Shown here piece after piece: positions 43,641-55,700 of a stretch of 64,000 nucleotides of DNA. This stretch comes from Torymus aiolomorphi (lineage: Eukaryota; Arthropoda; Insecta; Hymenoptera; Torymidae), in NCBI GenBank assembly GCA_036365515.1, contig CM070874.1:242922430-242986429 (forward strand), given 5' to 3'. A model generated the notes under the pieces. The model did no database searches. It was not told the DNA's origin and was given only the letters and a program-made list of their open reading frames with translations. The position numbers and the translations under genes are program-made. The stretch's first letter is position 1, and every line of letters begins with the position of its first letter.

Positions 43641-46479
43641 TTCTCAAGAGGTAATATTTGACAACGAACATATCACAAATAGTGTAACCGAATTAAATAG
43701 ATGCCTAGCTACAGTCAAAGAATTTATTCTTTGCGTTAATATAAGAAGTTTAAATGCTAATTACAATAAACTATTAGTATTCTTAAACAGGCTTGTTACA
43801 AAGCCTTGTATTATAGTATGTACTGAAACATGGAAACTTGAACACCACGAATTTTTTAATATTCCAAAATATAGAATGTACTATAATGAAAGCAACATAA
43901 ACCAATCGGATGGTGTAGTATTATATATAAGTGAAGACATCACAGAAACCACGGAAATTATACAAATAAATAAACTTAGAATAATGAACACGAAAATCAC
44001 ACTTGAAAATAACAAAAACATAACATTATCATCAATTTACCGATCACATGACATACATAAAACTGAATTCTTAACGAATATTAAAAATTTTCTAAAAATA
44101 AGCAAGAAACAAAAAAATAATATAATAATAGGAGACTTCAATTTTGATATATTAAGCCAAGATGTTTTAGATCAAGACTTTTTACAAATACTATTAGAAA
44201 ATGGTTACTGCCCAGGATTTAAAAGTATAACTAGACCATCAGATATTAATAACAATAGCAATGGCACCTGTATAGATAACTTTTTCATTAAACTAGACAA
44301 AATTAAATATAAAACCTACTTACTAAAAACACCTTTTACCGACCATTTTCCCATAATGATGTCATTAAAAAATATTAAAAAACAATCCAGTACCAAATTA
44401 GGAAAAAGATTTAACTACAATAAATTGGAAAAAACAGCAAGAACTATAAAATGGGCAGATATCTCATTAATAACAGATCCCAACCAAGCCTTAAATAACC
44501 TTATACAAAAAATTCAAACATGCCTAAACAGGTCAATAATTAAGACGCATAGCAATAAACAAAACAACATGAAACCGAGGAAAAATTGGATAACAAAAGC
44601 AATAATAAATTCGTGTAAAAATAAAGAAAAACTATATAATATATGGAAGAAGGATCCTACTAACTCTGTAAAAAAAGTCAATTACAAAAACTACATTAAG
44701 ATACTTAACCACATTATCAACCAAGCAAAAAAGGACCATGATAGAAAGCAAATACAATCAAACATGAACAATCAAAGGAATCTCTGGAGATTAATTAATA
44801 ACAAAATTGGGAAAAATAGTAAAATAAATAACAACATTAATTTTATCATGGATAATAACAATAAAAAAATAACCGACTCAAAAGAAATTTCTGAACATAT
44901 CAACAACTTCTTCTGCAACGTTGGTAAACAACTGTGTGACAAAATTAAAACTCCACCAAACAAAAGAGTAAGGCTGCCTACTAAGAATAACAAGAGTATT
45001 TTTCTATATCCTACTAATCATCAAGAAATACAAAAAACAATATTAAACATGGAAAATAAAAATGGTGGGTGTGATGGTATTAACACACTCTCACTCAAAG
45101 TTATAATATCACACATCTCCGACCCACTGGTTCACATAACCAACTTATGCTTAGAGAAAGAAATTTGGCCTGATGCTTAAAAGATTGCGGATATTATACC
45201 AATACATAAAGCCAAAGAAAAGCATCTGCCAACAAACTACAGACCAATTTCCCTGATCTCAAATGTTGCAAAAGTATTGGAAAAACTACTGCATAGTAGA
45301 ATATCATCTTTCATAGATAAATGTAACTTGATCTCAAATAAACAATTTGGATTCAGGAAAAATAGAGGCACTAAAGATGCACTATATCAAATAACTAACA
45401 CAATCTATAACCACATAGATGCAAGCGACCCAATAGCTATTACATTCCTCGATCTAGCGAAAGCATTCGATACAGTAGATCATCAAATTTTGCTTGATAA
45501 ACTATATAACTACGGCATCAGAGGTAGCGCATATAACCTCATAAAAAGTTATCTAAGTAATAGGAAACAAAGGGTGAAAATAGGTAATGATTATAGCCAA
45601 TACAAGACTGTCTATATGGGAGTACCGCAAGGTACAATACTTGGACCACTGCTGTTCATTATTTATATTAATGATATGTTATCTTCAATGCCTGAAGATA
45701 CAATATTGTCATACGCTGACGACACTGCGATCATAGCAATAGGTAAAACCTGGCAAGAAGTAGAAACTAAAATGAACGACTACCTACAAGAAATAGCCGA
45801 CTGGCTAGCACTAAATAAACTATATCTCAACAAGGACAAAACAATACACATGGAATTCGGCAGCAATTATAAAAGCACGCCTAAAAATATGAACATTTGC
45901 ATACAAGGAAAAAACATCAAAAGAGTAGAAAACACCAAATACCTAGGAGTAACTTTCGATAGCAACATGAAATGGGATATACACACCAAAAATATATATA
46001 ATAAGACCAAATACCTTACTTTCATTTTATACAAACTGTCTATTATAATGGACACAGACAATCTCCGTATGATTTACTATGCGTTGTTCCACAGTATTAC
46101 CTCCTACGGTATTATAGCCTGGGGAGGCGCTTACGCAGGTAGAACCAAAAGCTTACAAAGCCTGCAAAACAGACTGCTTAAACTTATAAATAAAAACAAT
46201 TTTATTTATGACAGAAATCCACTAAATATAGAGCAAATTTTTACCTTTGAGTCACTAATATTTCATTACAAAGAATTACAAGACAAATATATAGAATCCG
46301 ACAAAGTAACGAGGAATAAAAGTATACCAATACCTAAACGTTGTAAACGCATCAGCATCAAAAACAGTTACATTAGAGCACTAACTACCTACAACAAACT
46401 GCCTAATGACCTTAAAACAATAACGAATAAAAAAAGTCTGAAATATAAAATCAAGATCTGGATAAAAGCAAACATCTAG
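43618..46479 (+). pseudogene. LINE C ORF2: endonuclease plus reverse transcriptase, single nonsense codon
   Basis: One frame of about 953 codons broken only by TAA at 45178 (…PDA-stop-KIADIIP; relatives have Leu or Lys there). The endonuclease-type domain is N-terminal: CVNIRSLNANYNKL, CTETWKLEHHEF, SSIYRSHD, IIGDFNFDIL and FTDHFPIMMSL, the last being the terminal SDH-type motif as TDH. After the PRKNWITKAIINSCKNKEKL linker, reverse transcriptase blocks follow: NYRPISLISNVAKVLEKL, FLDLAKAFDTVDHQILL, VPQGTILGPLLFIIYIND, LSYADDTAII and KYLGVTFDSNMKW. SYGIIAWGGAY marks the C-terminal domain. The start was chosen at ATG 43618, overlapping ORF1. It would nick target DNA and copy the RNA. Apart from the stop it looks functional, so it is a recent insertion. 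Confidence 0.92.
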
Positions 46480-46494
46480 CATAATAAAACACCC

Positions 46495-47403
46495 ATGAAT
46501 AATACTAATAATATTAACTGTAAACAGATAAAGCAACTATATTATTCACTAATAAAGATATCGGACACAGACCTCCCACATTGGAAGTCCATGGGGAGTT
46601 TAGAGTCCGATAAACTGTTACTGGATATAAGAACATATATATGCGCACACGGGTTATGCACACTACATTATAAACGTTCTCATCGTCGATTATCTAATTA
46701 CAACTGGAACAAAATCCGAAAACTCAATATTAATCAACAAATTATCATCGAAATTGCAAATATGATTGCTAACAGGTGGACGCTCTCAGAGAGCAACAAA
46801 AATACAACTTTAAGCAATAAGTGTTGTGACTATCGTATTACTAACGGAAATAATGAAATAAAACATATACACTTCGTCAAAGAAAAATCCAAAGATATTG
46901 AAATAAAAAAGGAACACAACAACGAAAAATATAATCCCATAGAAACTGTATTTAGTACGATAGATAAAATGGCTGAGGATAACAATACAAAAACCATGTC
47001 AATGGAAGCAAGTGGCGCACCGGGAAAGCCTATACTGCAAGATAACACCTACCGCATGTCTTACGGAGATCTCAACTATCTAGGCTGTAATAAAGCACTA
47101 CTGTATTTCGACAGAGGCATTCGAGGTAAACAAACATTTACAAACTCAATGTATACTATAGAACAGCACCCGAAATACAACGATCTCATAGTAGTAGACG
47201 ACATTGTTTTTACATCAACATGTAAATGTGACTCAGCCAACCAACACAGATTGATGTTCCCACACTACAGAGTTACCTGTGCAGTGGGACTCACCTGCCC
47301 AACAAGACTAAACAGCTACGAAAGAATCATCTTTGCAAGAGACAGAAACGCATCCACGGAATCATTTACAACAGCAAGAAAAATGTTGGTTAGATATTGG
47401 TGA
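46495..47403 (+). CDS. LINE C ORF3: conserved 302-residue protein of unknown function downstream of ORF2
   Basis: Open from ATG 46495 to the stop after LVRYW. It is in the same frame as ORF2 and separated from the ORF2 TAG (46477-46479) by 15 nt without another stop. I do not recognise the domain. Conserved blocks relative to LINE B and D copies: LLLDIRTYICAHGLC and LSNYNWNKIRKLN (about residues 42-80); KCCDYRITNGNNEIKHIHFV (about 110-130, His-x-His with partly retained Cys); RMSYGDLNYLGCNKALLYFD, RGIRGKQTFTNSMY and CKCDSANQHRLMFPHYRV (about 183-260); and LTCPTRLNSYERIIFARDR to the end. Scattered Cys and His suggest metal binding. No signal peptide or membrane segment is seen. LINE A lacks any counterpart. 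This is the best candidate for an undescribed component. Confidence 0.8.
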   Translation: MNNTNNINCKQIKQLYYSLIKISDTDLPHWKSMGSLESDKLLLDIRTYICAHGLCTLHYKRSHRRLSNYNWNKIRKLNINQQIIIEIANMIANRWTLSESNKNTTLSNKCCDYRITNGNNEIKHIHFVKEKSKDIEIKKEHNNEKYNPIETVFSTIDKMAEDNNTKTMSMEASGAPGKPILQDNTYRMSYGDLNYLGCNKALLYFDRGIRGKQTFTNSMYTIEQHPKYNDLIVVDDIVFTSTCKCDSANQHRLMFPHYRVTCAVGLTCPTRLNSYERIIFARDRNASTESFTTARKMLVRYW

Positions 47404-47834
47404 TAGAAGAAAAGTCATGAATAATGTGTGGTTGTCGACTTGACTCCGTAGCTGCTAGCTACGGGGATACAAGATCGACAAACAATCAGGGACAATACTT
47501 CAATTTAGTTTTAAGTTAGTTTAAGTCACCAGACCAGCATACAGGAAATACTTCCTCTGCTGGGTTACGCATGTAATGTAAAAATGTATATTGATATTAT
47601 CGTAATACCTATGTACTTACTCTGGTTTAATAAATAAATAAATAAAAATAAAAATTTTCTTACTACTACCGTTCAAAGCGAGCGGTTAAAATTATATTTC
47701 AAGGTCATTTTGAAGGTCAAAAGTTATTTTCTGGATTTTCGGACTAGCATTCCACGAAACTAGTAGAAAACTTGATTAAGATCATAACTAGACTTGATCT
47801 TGGATCATTTTTCAAGGTCATTTTCATGGTGAGT

Positions 47835-48798
47835 TCTAATTTTAATAAACCGATTCTTTCGCAGTTATACTTCTTCAATTCATGCTATCAGTCGGTTCTA
47901 ATTCGGAACAGTAACAGAAAAACTGTGGTTATATCCACACTTTGAAACATTTCAGAATCACTGAAAAAAGTTTGGTGGAGAAGAAACACGTTAGCGTAGA
48001 GTATCAGTACAAAATGCAAGAATTGTCTCGTAACTAAACATTAAGTCGTTTACTCTCCCATTTTAGAGCAAATGTTGCACTAAAATTGTTCCGCATTTAG
48101 TCTATTTCATCCTTCTTCAGGAGTACAAAAGTTTAGGGCAGAAGAAGCACTAAAAAGTGCGGCAAAGGTACAACACATTTGTGCTGCTACTGCTTTTTTG
48201 ATTTGGTGCTCCTCCTGCACAAAAATCGTGCAGTATACGCACTGAGAGAAAAAAACCGACGTGACGCCGTGAATGCTATAGTTGGTGTAAGACCGTGTGA
48301 CTATACACGTATACAATGCGATCAAAAATTGCAAAATTTTTGAATTTTGCAATTTTTGAATTGACTTTGAAGGTCAACGACGAGGTCAGATTCAAGGCCA
48401 TCAGACCAGACAAATCCTCGTTGAAAATTACTTACGGTATGACCTTAGCTTTTTCAAAAAATATCGTTTCTGGGAAAATACGGGGGTCCCATACTTTTTG
48501 ATAACTCTGTAATTAAACTTTACAATAGAACATTTCTAAAATCTCTCTAACTTTTTTTATTCCTCTTTCGAAACTCTTTAAGTACCGATGCTTCTCTAAA
48601 AGTTTAGTGCGGCTGTTACTCTAACTCTTTGGTGTATCTGTGGTTCTATATTTCGTGCATTATCTTTCTTAAACGTTTTGTACATATAGTTCCCATTGAT
48701 TTTCGAGAGGATTCAAATTAATTCGAAGACATTTTTCACAGCACCTGTTCTAACAGTCCTACGTTATTATATTCGAGTTTATCACTTACTTAGATGGA
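47835..48798. other. 5' non-coding region of the element 3 transposase
   Basis: AT-rich, no supported ORF. It includes a short palindrome, AAAATTGCAAAATTTTTGAA with its inverse neighbour near 48325-48358, and several AGGTCA-like motifs near 48361-48400. It probably contains the transposase promoter, but no TATA box or initiator can be singled out. Confidence 0.4.
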
Positions 48799-50688
48799 TT
48801 GAATATGTCTACTGTAGCACGGTCCGATCGTTGTATCAACCCTCTCAATGGTAAGGGTCACATAGGTAATGATTTACGCTTGTTGTCGAACAACTTAAAA
48901 CGAAGATTTCCAGATTTGCCAGATAATTCAAAAATTTGTAGTAAGTGTAGAAAGTTATGTGGATCTCCGATATCATCTATTGGTACAAGAGATAACGAAG
49001 GCAACAACGAATATGAAAACATGGATATAGAGACGACATCAGAAAACACTGGTATTGATAAATCTGTTCAAGAAGCTACACGACCAGCTAGAGAAATCGA
49101 ATTGGAAGACATGTTTTCAGAATTAAAAGAAATGTTTTCTAGATTAGCAGTTAATGACCCTTTGAAACTAGCTATACTTACAATCGCCCCATCAACTTGG
49201 AATATTAGTCGAATTTCCCGTGAATTCAATACATCAAGACATTTAGTAAGAAAGTCGAAAAAACTCAAAGCCGATGGAGGTATTTTAGCGACAACAACGG
49301 CTAAACATGGTAAAACTTTGTCAAAGGCAGTAATAGAAGTCATTGTTGAATGTTATAATAACGATCTGCACAGTCGGACGATGCCGGGTCGAAAAGATAC
49401 TGTCTCTGTTATTATTGATGGAAAGCGGACTCAGGTGCAGAAACGTCTGTTATATTTCGATTTACGAGAACTTTACGAATTATTCAAGATAGCAGAACCA
49501 ACAGTGCAAGTAGGATTCAGTACTTTCGCGAAATTACGACCAAAACATTGTGTTCTTGCTGGTGCTAGAGGAACGCATAGCGTCTGCGTTTGCACCATTC
49601 ATCAAAATTGTAAATTGATGTTGGATGCAATCGATATTCAGAAGCTCACGAAAAATCAAGAAGAACCCATTTGTAGTTATAAAGATTGTTTACAGCAAAT
49701 TATGTGTAAGAATCCTATACCTGACTGTCACTTGGATGAATGTTCGAAGTGCCCTGGTTCTGAAAATCTTACGTCTCGTTTACTTGAAATATTGGATGGG
49801 GCAAATATCTCACAAATTGAGTACTGTGCGTGGTCAGGAACGGATAGATCAACTTTGCAGAATTTAACTCTACCAGTTGAAGAATTTGTTGATGAATTAT
49901 ATGCCAAATTGGCGATACTCAAACCCCACTCATATATTGCCAAAGAACAAGGTAATTTCATTGCTCAAACAAAAAGTAATCTAGGCAATGGAGAAGTTCT
50001 GGTAATGTTCGACTATTCTGAGAATTACTCTTTTGCAGTTCAAGATGCATCTCAAGCCTTCCATTTTAATAATGACCAGTGCACTGTTTTTCCAGCTATT
50101 TACTATTATAAAGAAGATTCAGAGCTGAAGCATGAAAGTTGTGTATTCTTGTCGAATAGTTTGAAGCATGACACTTCTTCTGTCTATACTATTCAGAATT
50201 TATTGATTCTAGAAATCAAGAGAAAAGTAAAAAAACTTAAAAAGATTGTTTACCTGACAGATGGAGCAAAACAGCATTTCAAGAACAGCTTTTAGATAGC
50301 AAATCTTCTTCATCATGAGAAGGATTTTGGTATTGAGGCAGAGTGGCATTTTTGCGCCACTGCTCATGGTAAAAGCTGTTATAATGGTCTTGGTGCAATA
50401 TTTAAAAGAGAAGCTTATAGAGCTAGCTTGAAGGCGAAACCGAAAGATGCTATTCTGACGCACACATCTCTTGTGAAGTGGGCTAAAAATCATTTCGAAA
50501 ATATAAGGATTTTTTATTTTACGCAGACTGAACATGATAAATTCAAAAGGAAACTCAATCGTAGGTTTCAAGATGCATTACCTGTCCCACAGATTCTTAA
50601 ACATCATTCTTTTCAATTATCAAGTGACGGGAAAGTTATCATGAAAAGGTACTCGAATGCTGCTAAGTCTGTATATGTTCTACTTTAA
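48799..50688 (+). pseudogene. Element 3 transposase, nearly intact (one stop)
   Basis: The frame runs 630 codons with a single TAG at 50293 (NSF-stop-IANLLHHEKDF, probably CAG to TAG). The N-terminus CINPLNGKGHIG…KICSKCRKLC is a putative C-H-C-C zinc domain. A helix-turn-helix-like stretch ISREFNTSRHLVRKSKKLK is near residues 135-155. VQKRLLYFDLRELYELF and FAKLRPKHCVLAGARGTHSV precede a Cys-rich segment, CKNPIPDCHLDECSKCPG. Candidate catalytic blocks are VMFDYSENYSFAVQDASQAF, VYLTDGAKQHFKN and EWHFCATAHGKSCYNGLG. The third block has Asn where relatives have CDG. The order of conserved Asp residues suggests an RNase-H-fold DDD/E transposase. Among named superfamilies Sola (DDD, 4-bp target duplications) seems the nearest fit, but this is from memory and unverified. 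It lies inside the element's inverted repeats. Confidence 0.85.
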
Positions 50689-50974
50689 TTTTCAATGGGA
50701 AAATATACTGAATTTTTTTTATAATATTCAAGTTTTTCTATTTTTATCCTCCTTTTTTTTAATTTTTTTTATGTTCTGAGAGAAGTAGTACCTCCACGTG
50801 GTTCAGAATGGGTTATGCTAAAACTACTTGATAGTTCTATTGTGGAACTTTATCTTCTCTAAGGATTTTATACATGAAATTTTTAGATCGCCGGTCCCAC
50901 GATATGCACAAAGGAACAAATGTCTCATAGGAGGTTACGTTCAACAAAACATTAATTATGCAGAGACAGAAATC

Positions 50975-51395
50975 ATGACCTTGAAAAATGATCCAAGGTC
51001 AAGTCTAGTTATGATCGTAATCAAGTTTTCTACTAGTTTCGTGGAATACTAGTCCGAAAATCCAGAAAATAACTTTTGACCTTCAAAATGACCTTGAAAT
51101 ATAATTTTAGCCGCTCGGTTTGAACGGTAGTAGTAAGAAAATATGTCGCTAACTTCATATTAGTGGCAAGAAATAACAATTTTCGTATCAAATTCGCTAT
51201 TAGAGTGAAGAGAAACTTGTTTTTCCATCATTCCGAGACTTTCAGTCGCCATATTGGATCCGTCATTTTGAATTTTCGGAATCGCCAGACGGCCTTCGAA
51301 AGTATAAGTCAAGAGCTTTCATTTAAGCCTAGGTAGACCTCATTTGGATCAAAATTGTTCTGGGCAGAGGGGGTGTCGCTTTGACAGAGAATGCC

Positions 51396-51398
<3 letters not shown>
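50975..51398. repeat. Right terminal inverted repeat of element 3
   Basis: Inverse of 47655-47830 plus 41979-42234. It contains several TGACCTTGA (AGGTCA half-site) motifs, at 50975 and 51077-51100, and ends TGACAGAGAATGCCCCA beside TATA. Confidence 0.9.
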
Positions 51399-51431
<33 letters not shown>

Positions 51432-51477
51432 TAACTATGGGAATTGGTATATTTGAAGAGATATCAACGTATAGATC

Positions 51478-51659
51478 GGTACTTTTGAAGAGATGTCGGC
51501 ATTTTGAAGAGACTCCTCAAATTTCTCAAAGCAAGAATCGCGACTTTTGAGGAGAAATCTATACCCCCTTTTCCCAGAGTCGGTAACCTGAGGGTCATTA
51601 TTTCTTTAGTCACATTGTCCGAACTCTGAGCGAAAGGTTCACATCTCCTCAAAAGTACC
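51478..51659. mobile_element. 182-bp MITE with GGTACTTTTG ends
   Basis: Ends are GGTACTTTTGAAGAGATGT and its reverse complement ACATCTCCTCAAAAGTACC with one mismatch. A related motif, GGTATATTTGAAGAGATAT, lies just outside at 51446. It belongs with the MITE at 26270. No coding capacity. Confidence 0.82.
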
Positions 51660-51689
51660 AATTTACAACCATATATATATATATATATA

Positions 51690-52500
51690 TGGGTCAAAAA
51701 AATACTTTTTTAAAAATCCGTGCGCACGGGGGTCCCCGATTTTTCTGGTTTCGAGATATTTTATAGAACTTATTAAAAAAATGATCTCTGCCAATTTTTA
51801 GAGTCCAATATTCAAAATTGACGTCAGGAGCTCGTCATAGACCTGCAAAAAAGGTCATTTTTTTATGCGTTTTTTGGTGTTTTTCAAATTTTTTTTAAAT
51901 AAGTTCATTCATATCAATTTGCAATTTATCAGTGTGTTGTTCCTTCGTCTTGACTTGAGCTTTACAGATATATTTTTTTCGAAAACCAAAATTTACGTAT
52001 ACATGTCCAAATTACCACATTGCTAAAGTCACCTTTTTGACATTTTAACGATAATTTAAAGCGATTTTTCGTGCATTAGTTATAATTGTACCCCAATCTA
52101 CCCAAGAGCGTTCGAAAGGAGGTGAAAAAACCTTTCTATTTCACTGGGATATCATAAAAAAAAGTTTAAAAATACAGTGCATGTGTTAGTTTGAATTTCG
52201 CAGATTTTGAAAAAATAGCCATTTTTACGAAATTCAAACCAGTGCGAAATTTTTGTAGCAACTTTTATTCGGCTGAAAACTATTGGAAAATGTTCTTAAA
52301 ACATACCTGAAAGAAGTTTAATTGGACCGAGCATGGATATCAAACGATTTCCTATTGATTCGAGCTGATGAATTATGATATTTTTTCAATTTCGGTGTCT
52401 AAATTACTAAGCACTTTCTGTATTTCTAGACCATTTCCTTAAACCTTTAGGATAATTAAAGAAATTTTTGCATTATTGATTAAAATATATCACATCTATG
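51690..52500. other. Possible left terminus of a fourth TATA-flanked element
   Basis: After a TA run, the sequence TATA then TGGGTCAAAAAAATAC begins at 51690, matching the TATA/TGG start of elements 1-3. About 800 bp of AT-rich non-coding sequence follows. If this is an element end, its partner should lie beyond the window. No ORF. Confidence 0.4.
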
Positions 52501-52502
52501 TG

Positions 52503-52665
52503 GTCTTAAAGCAGATATAGCGGTTTGAAGTTTAGAAAAAGGAATGGTACCATAAAATAAAATGCCTATTCTTTTACTCGCCGCAGCGCCCAGGTCTGTA
52601 TAATAAATAATACTTTTAGATACTTAAATAATAGTCTTAATTACTCTTTTTATTCTAATTTGATT
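52503..52665. repeat. Left copy of an inverted repeat shared with 63655-63830
   Basis: CATCTATGTGGTCTTAAAGC, AGATATAGCGGTTTGAAGTT and CGCAGCGCCCAGGTCTGTAT are present here, and in inverse orientation at 63655-63830 with few differences. The pair encloses element 2, the intron-bearing transposase gene, the Penelope-like element and a foldback. Confidence 0.88.
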
Positions 52666-52791
52666 TAATAACTTAGTTTTGAATAGTCACGAATAAAAAT
52701 TTAATTTCAAAAATTCAGATTTATCGGAAGTAGTGAAGTCTCAAGCAAATCATAATTTAGTATATTTAGTATATTTGTTACCAGAGTAACA

Positions 52792-55700
52792 TATATGGGA
52801 GCGTCCAGCAGAAACGGGCCACCGAACGCGCGCAGTGCCTTTTTTCGCGTAAAAGGCGCTCTGTTTAACTCGTTCATAATCGTATGCTGCGTCTTTGAAA
52901 AAAAAACAAGGACCTATATCGATAGATTTTTTTCTGCTCTTTCCAATGGTGCCATTGTTTTTATTGCGAAACGCTTTCTTCCGGACGAAAACTCGAGTTG
53001 AATATTGAAAGCCATTTTTCTCAAAGTATATCATGTTTTTTTTCAAAATAAGATACACCATTGGAAAGTACAACTCTTAAGCTTCAAAACCCTATCTTGG
53101 AGAAGTTGGAGAAATAAAGGGTTTAAAAGTAACAACATGAAAAAGACAGCGCCGAGGGTCCGCGCGAGCCCCTCGCGCCCGTGCGTACGGCACGTTTAAG
53201 TGCACGCTCTATTCAATTCGCTAATAATCGTGTACCGAGTCTCTGAAAAAAGAACTAAGGACATATATCGATAGATTTTTTCCTACTCTTTCCAATGGTG
53301 CTATTATTTTTATTCCGAAATGCTTCTGTTCGGGATTAGTACCCGAAGTGCCCGCTAGATGGCAAGCACCAAGCGCGCTACCTTCAATGAAAACATCACC
53401 CCGCGGGCTTAGATAGAGGCCTGCGTCGCCCACTAACCAGGTGCTTTATGCACATGCCTTATTACTTTGCCCCTTTGTCTTATTGCCTTAATAAAAAAAG
53501 CTTAATAAAATGTCTAACATTTTAAATCGTTGCTGTAATCCATTTGATGAAATAAAGCATTCATCGAAACTTAGGTTTGTTTCCGATAAACTTAGAGCTT
53601 GTTATCCGCATTTAACTGATAGAGACAAAATATGCGATTCTTGTCGAATAAAATCTAATGCTCAGATTGAAGAAGAGAGTGAGATTTCAATAGAAGATTC
53701 TAAAGAAATTATTTTTAATTTGAAAAAATTGTTGAATGACCAAAATTTGACAAAAATGGAAAAGATATTACTTTTGAAATTACTTCCTAAAAACTGGATC
53801 ACTCGCAAAGTAGCTAGATTTTCGAACTTGTCTCGTTGACTTTCATCGAAATGTAAATTATTTGATAACCCAGCCCAATTAAATGACAACAGAGGAAATA
53901 AAAAAATATCAAGTGATACTTTAGATCAAACAAAGCTCTTCTATGAAAGTGATGAGAATAGTAGAATTATGCTAGGCTATAAAGATAACAAATGTAGAAA
54001 AAATGATGATGGCACAAAAAGTTACATCCAGAAACGGCTTGTTTTATACAATCTTCGAGAACTATATTTAAAATATAAGCAACAGCATCCTGGATCGAAA
54101 ATAGGATTCAGTAAATTTGTCGAATGTCGTCCTAAATATTGTGTTTTAGCTGGTAGCAGTGGGACACATTCAGTGTGTGTTTGCGTTTCATCAAAATGTT
54201 AAACTTCTGTTAGTTGGCTTAAGAAACTCAGGAGTTTCTTTTGATAGAATGAACACTTATAAAGATTCCATAGCCGAAATAGTTTGTAAAAGTCCAACAG
54301 CGAAATGCTATTTAAATATGTGCGAAAATTGTCCTGGTGTCGAACCTCTAAATAATGATCTAGAATTATTATTCGAAAGCTCTGAGATTAATGAAATAAA
54401 GTTTCAAATGTGGAAAACTACCGATTTACGAAAACGTTTCTAAGTCTTCATTTATCGATATTTTTTTTCCTCTTTTGTATAAACTTAAGACTCATTCATT
54501 TATTTCTAAACAACAGTCTTCTTATTTTCAATTCTTGAGAGAATCCTTATCTGAAGGAGAGTTTTTAATTTCTCTAGATTTTTCAGAAAACTATGCTTTT
54601 ATAGCACAAGATGCAGCACAATCACTTCATTATAATAATAATCAATGTAGTTTAGCTACAATAGTCATTTACTATAAAGGATCAGAATCTAAAATTAAAC
54701 ACAAAAGCATGGTAGTTTTCTCAAATAGTTTAATTCATGACGTTGTTGCAGTTTATCTAATACAAGAAATTATAATTAATTTCCTTAAAAAGTCTTTCGA
54801 TTTAGTTAGAAAAGTTATTTATTTTACTGATGGAGCTGCGCAACATTTTAAAAATAAACGCAATTTTCAAAATCTTCTTCATCATTATGATAAGTTTGCT
54901 GTTGATGCTGAGTGGCATTTTCATGTAACAGCTCACCGAAAAAATGCATGTGATGGAATAGGTGCTTCCGTGAAAAGCAATGCCACACGAGAAAGTTTAC
55001 GGAAAGTATCCGACAATTATATATTGACGCCCCAAGATTTATACAAATGGGCAACTGAGTATTTCAAAAATATTGAGTGCTTTTTTTCATCAAAAGACGA
55101 TTACTTAAAGGCTACAGAAAAGCTACAAAACAGGCTAGCCTCAGCTAAGACGATACCTGGAACTCAATTGTTTCATGGTATTAAATTATTAAATGATGCC
55201 AAAAAGTTAGAACTTAAAAGATTTTCAGCGTCAGAAGATTCTTAATTATATCCACCGATCAAAAAAGAAAAAGTACTTAAAACTCAAACAAAGAAAGAAG
55301 CGGATGTCGCAAAAAGGACAATTCTTATAAAATCAGAAAAATGTAAAAAAATTAGAATTTAAAGGAAAAGGTAATATTGTTATGCCAGATTAAAAAATCT
55401 ATAAGGTTATTTTAAATTTCTGTTTCACTGCTTTCAGTGCGTTCATGGATATTTTTATGTTTAATATATTATGTTTTTCAAATTTTGTTGTATAAATGAA
55501 CAAAGTTCATTGTAATATTATACTACCTGTTACAACTAGATCCACAAAATTATGTCCACGCATTGGCATTGTAAGTTACAAAACATTTTATATTTACAAA
55601 AAAGAAAGGGCGAAATATCACATCGCGTGTATTAATCCGCCCTTGAGCATAGCGTAAAAAGTTCGGGCAGCCGCTGTCTTTTTGATCTTACTATTTTTGA

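Larger units (their letters stand above)
42235..47655 (+). mobile_element. LINE C: three-ORF CR1/Jockey-type LINE, slightly 5' truncated
   Basis: A 5.4-kb plus-strand element inserted in the left inverted repeat of element 3. Comparison with the intact right repeat places the junction after GCGACATATT and before TTCTTACTACTACC. It contains ORF1 (lacking about 50 N-terminal codons), ORF2 and ORF3, a short 3' UTR with ACCAGACCAGCATACAGGAA (also in LINE B and D 3' ends), and an AATAAATAAATAAAAATAAAAA tail. It is the most complete copy of the ORF3-bearing family in the window. Confidence 0.92.
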
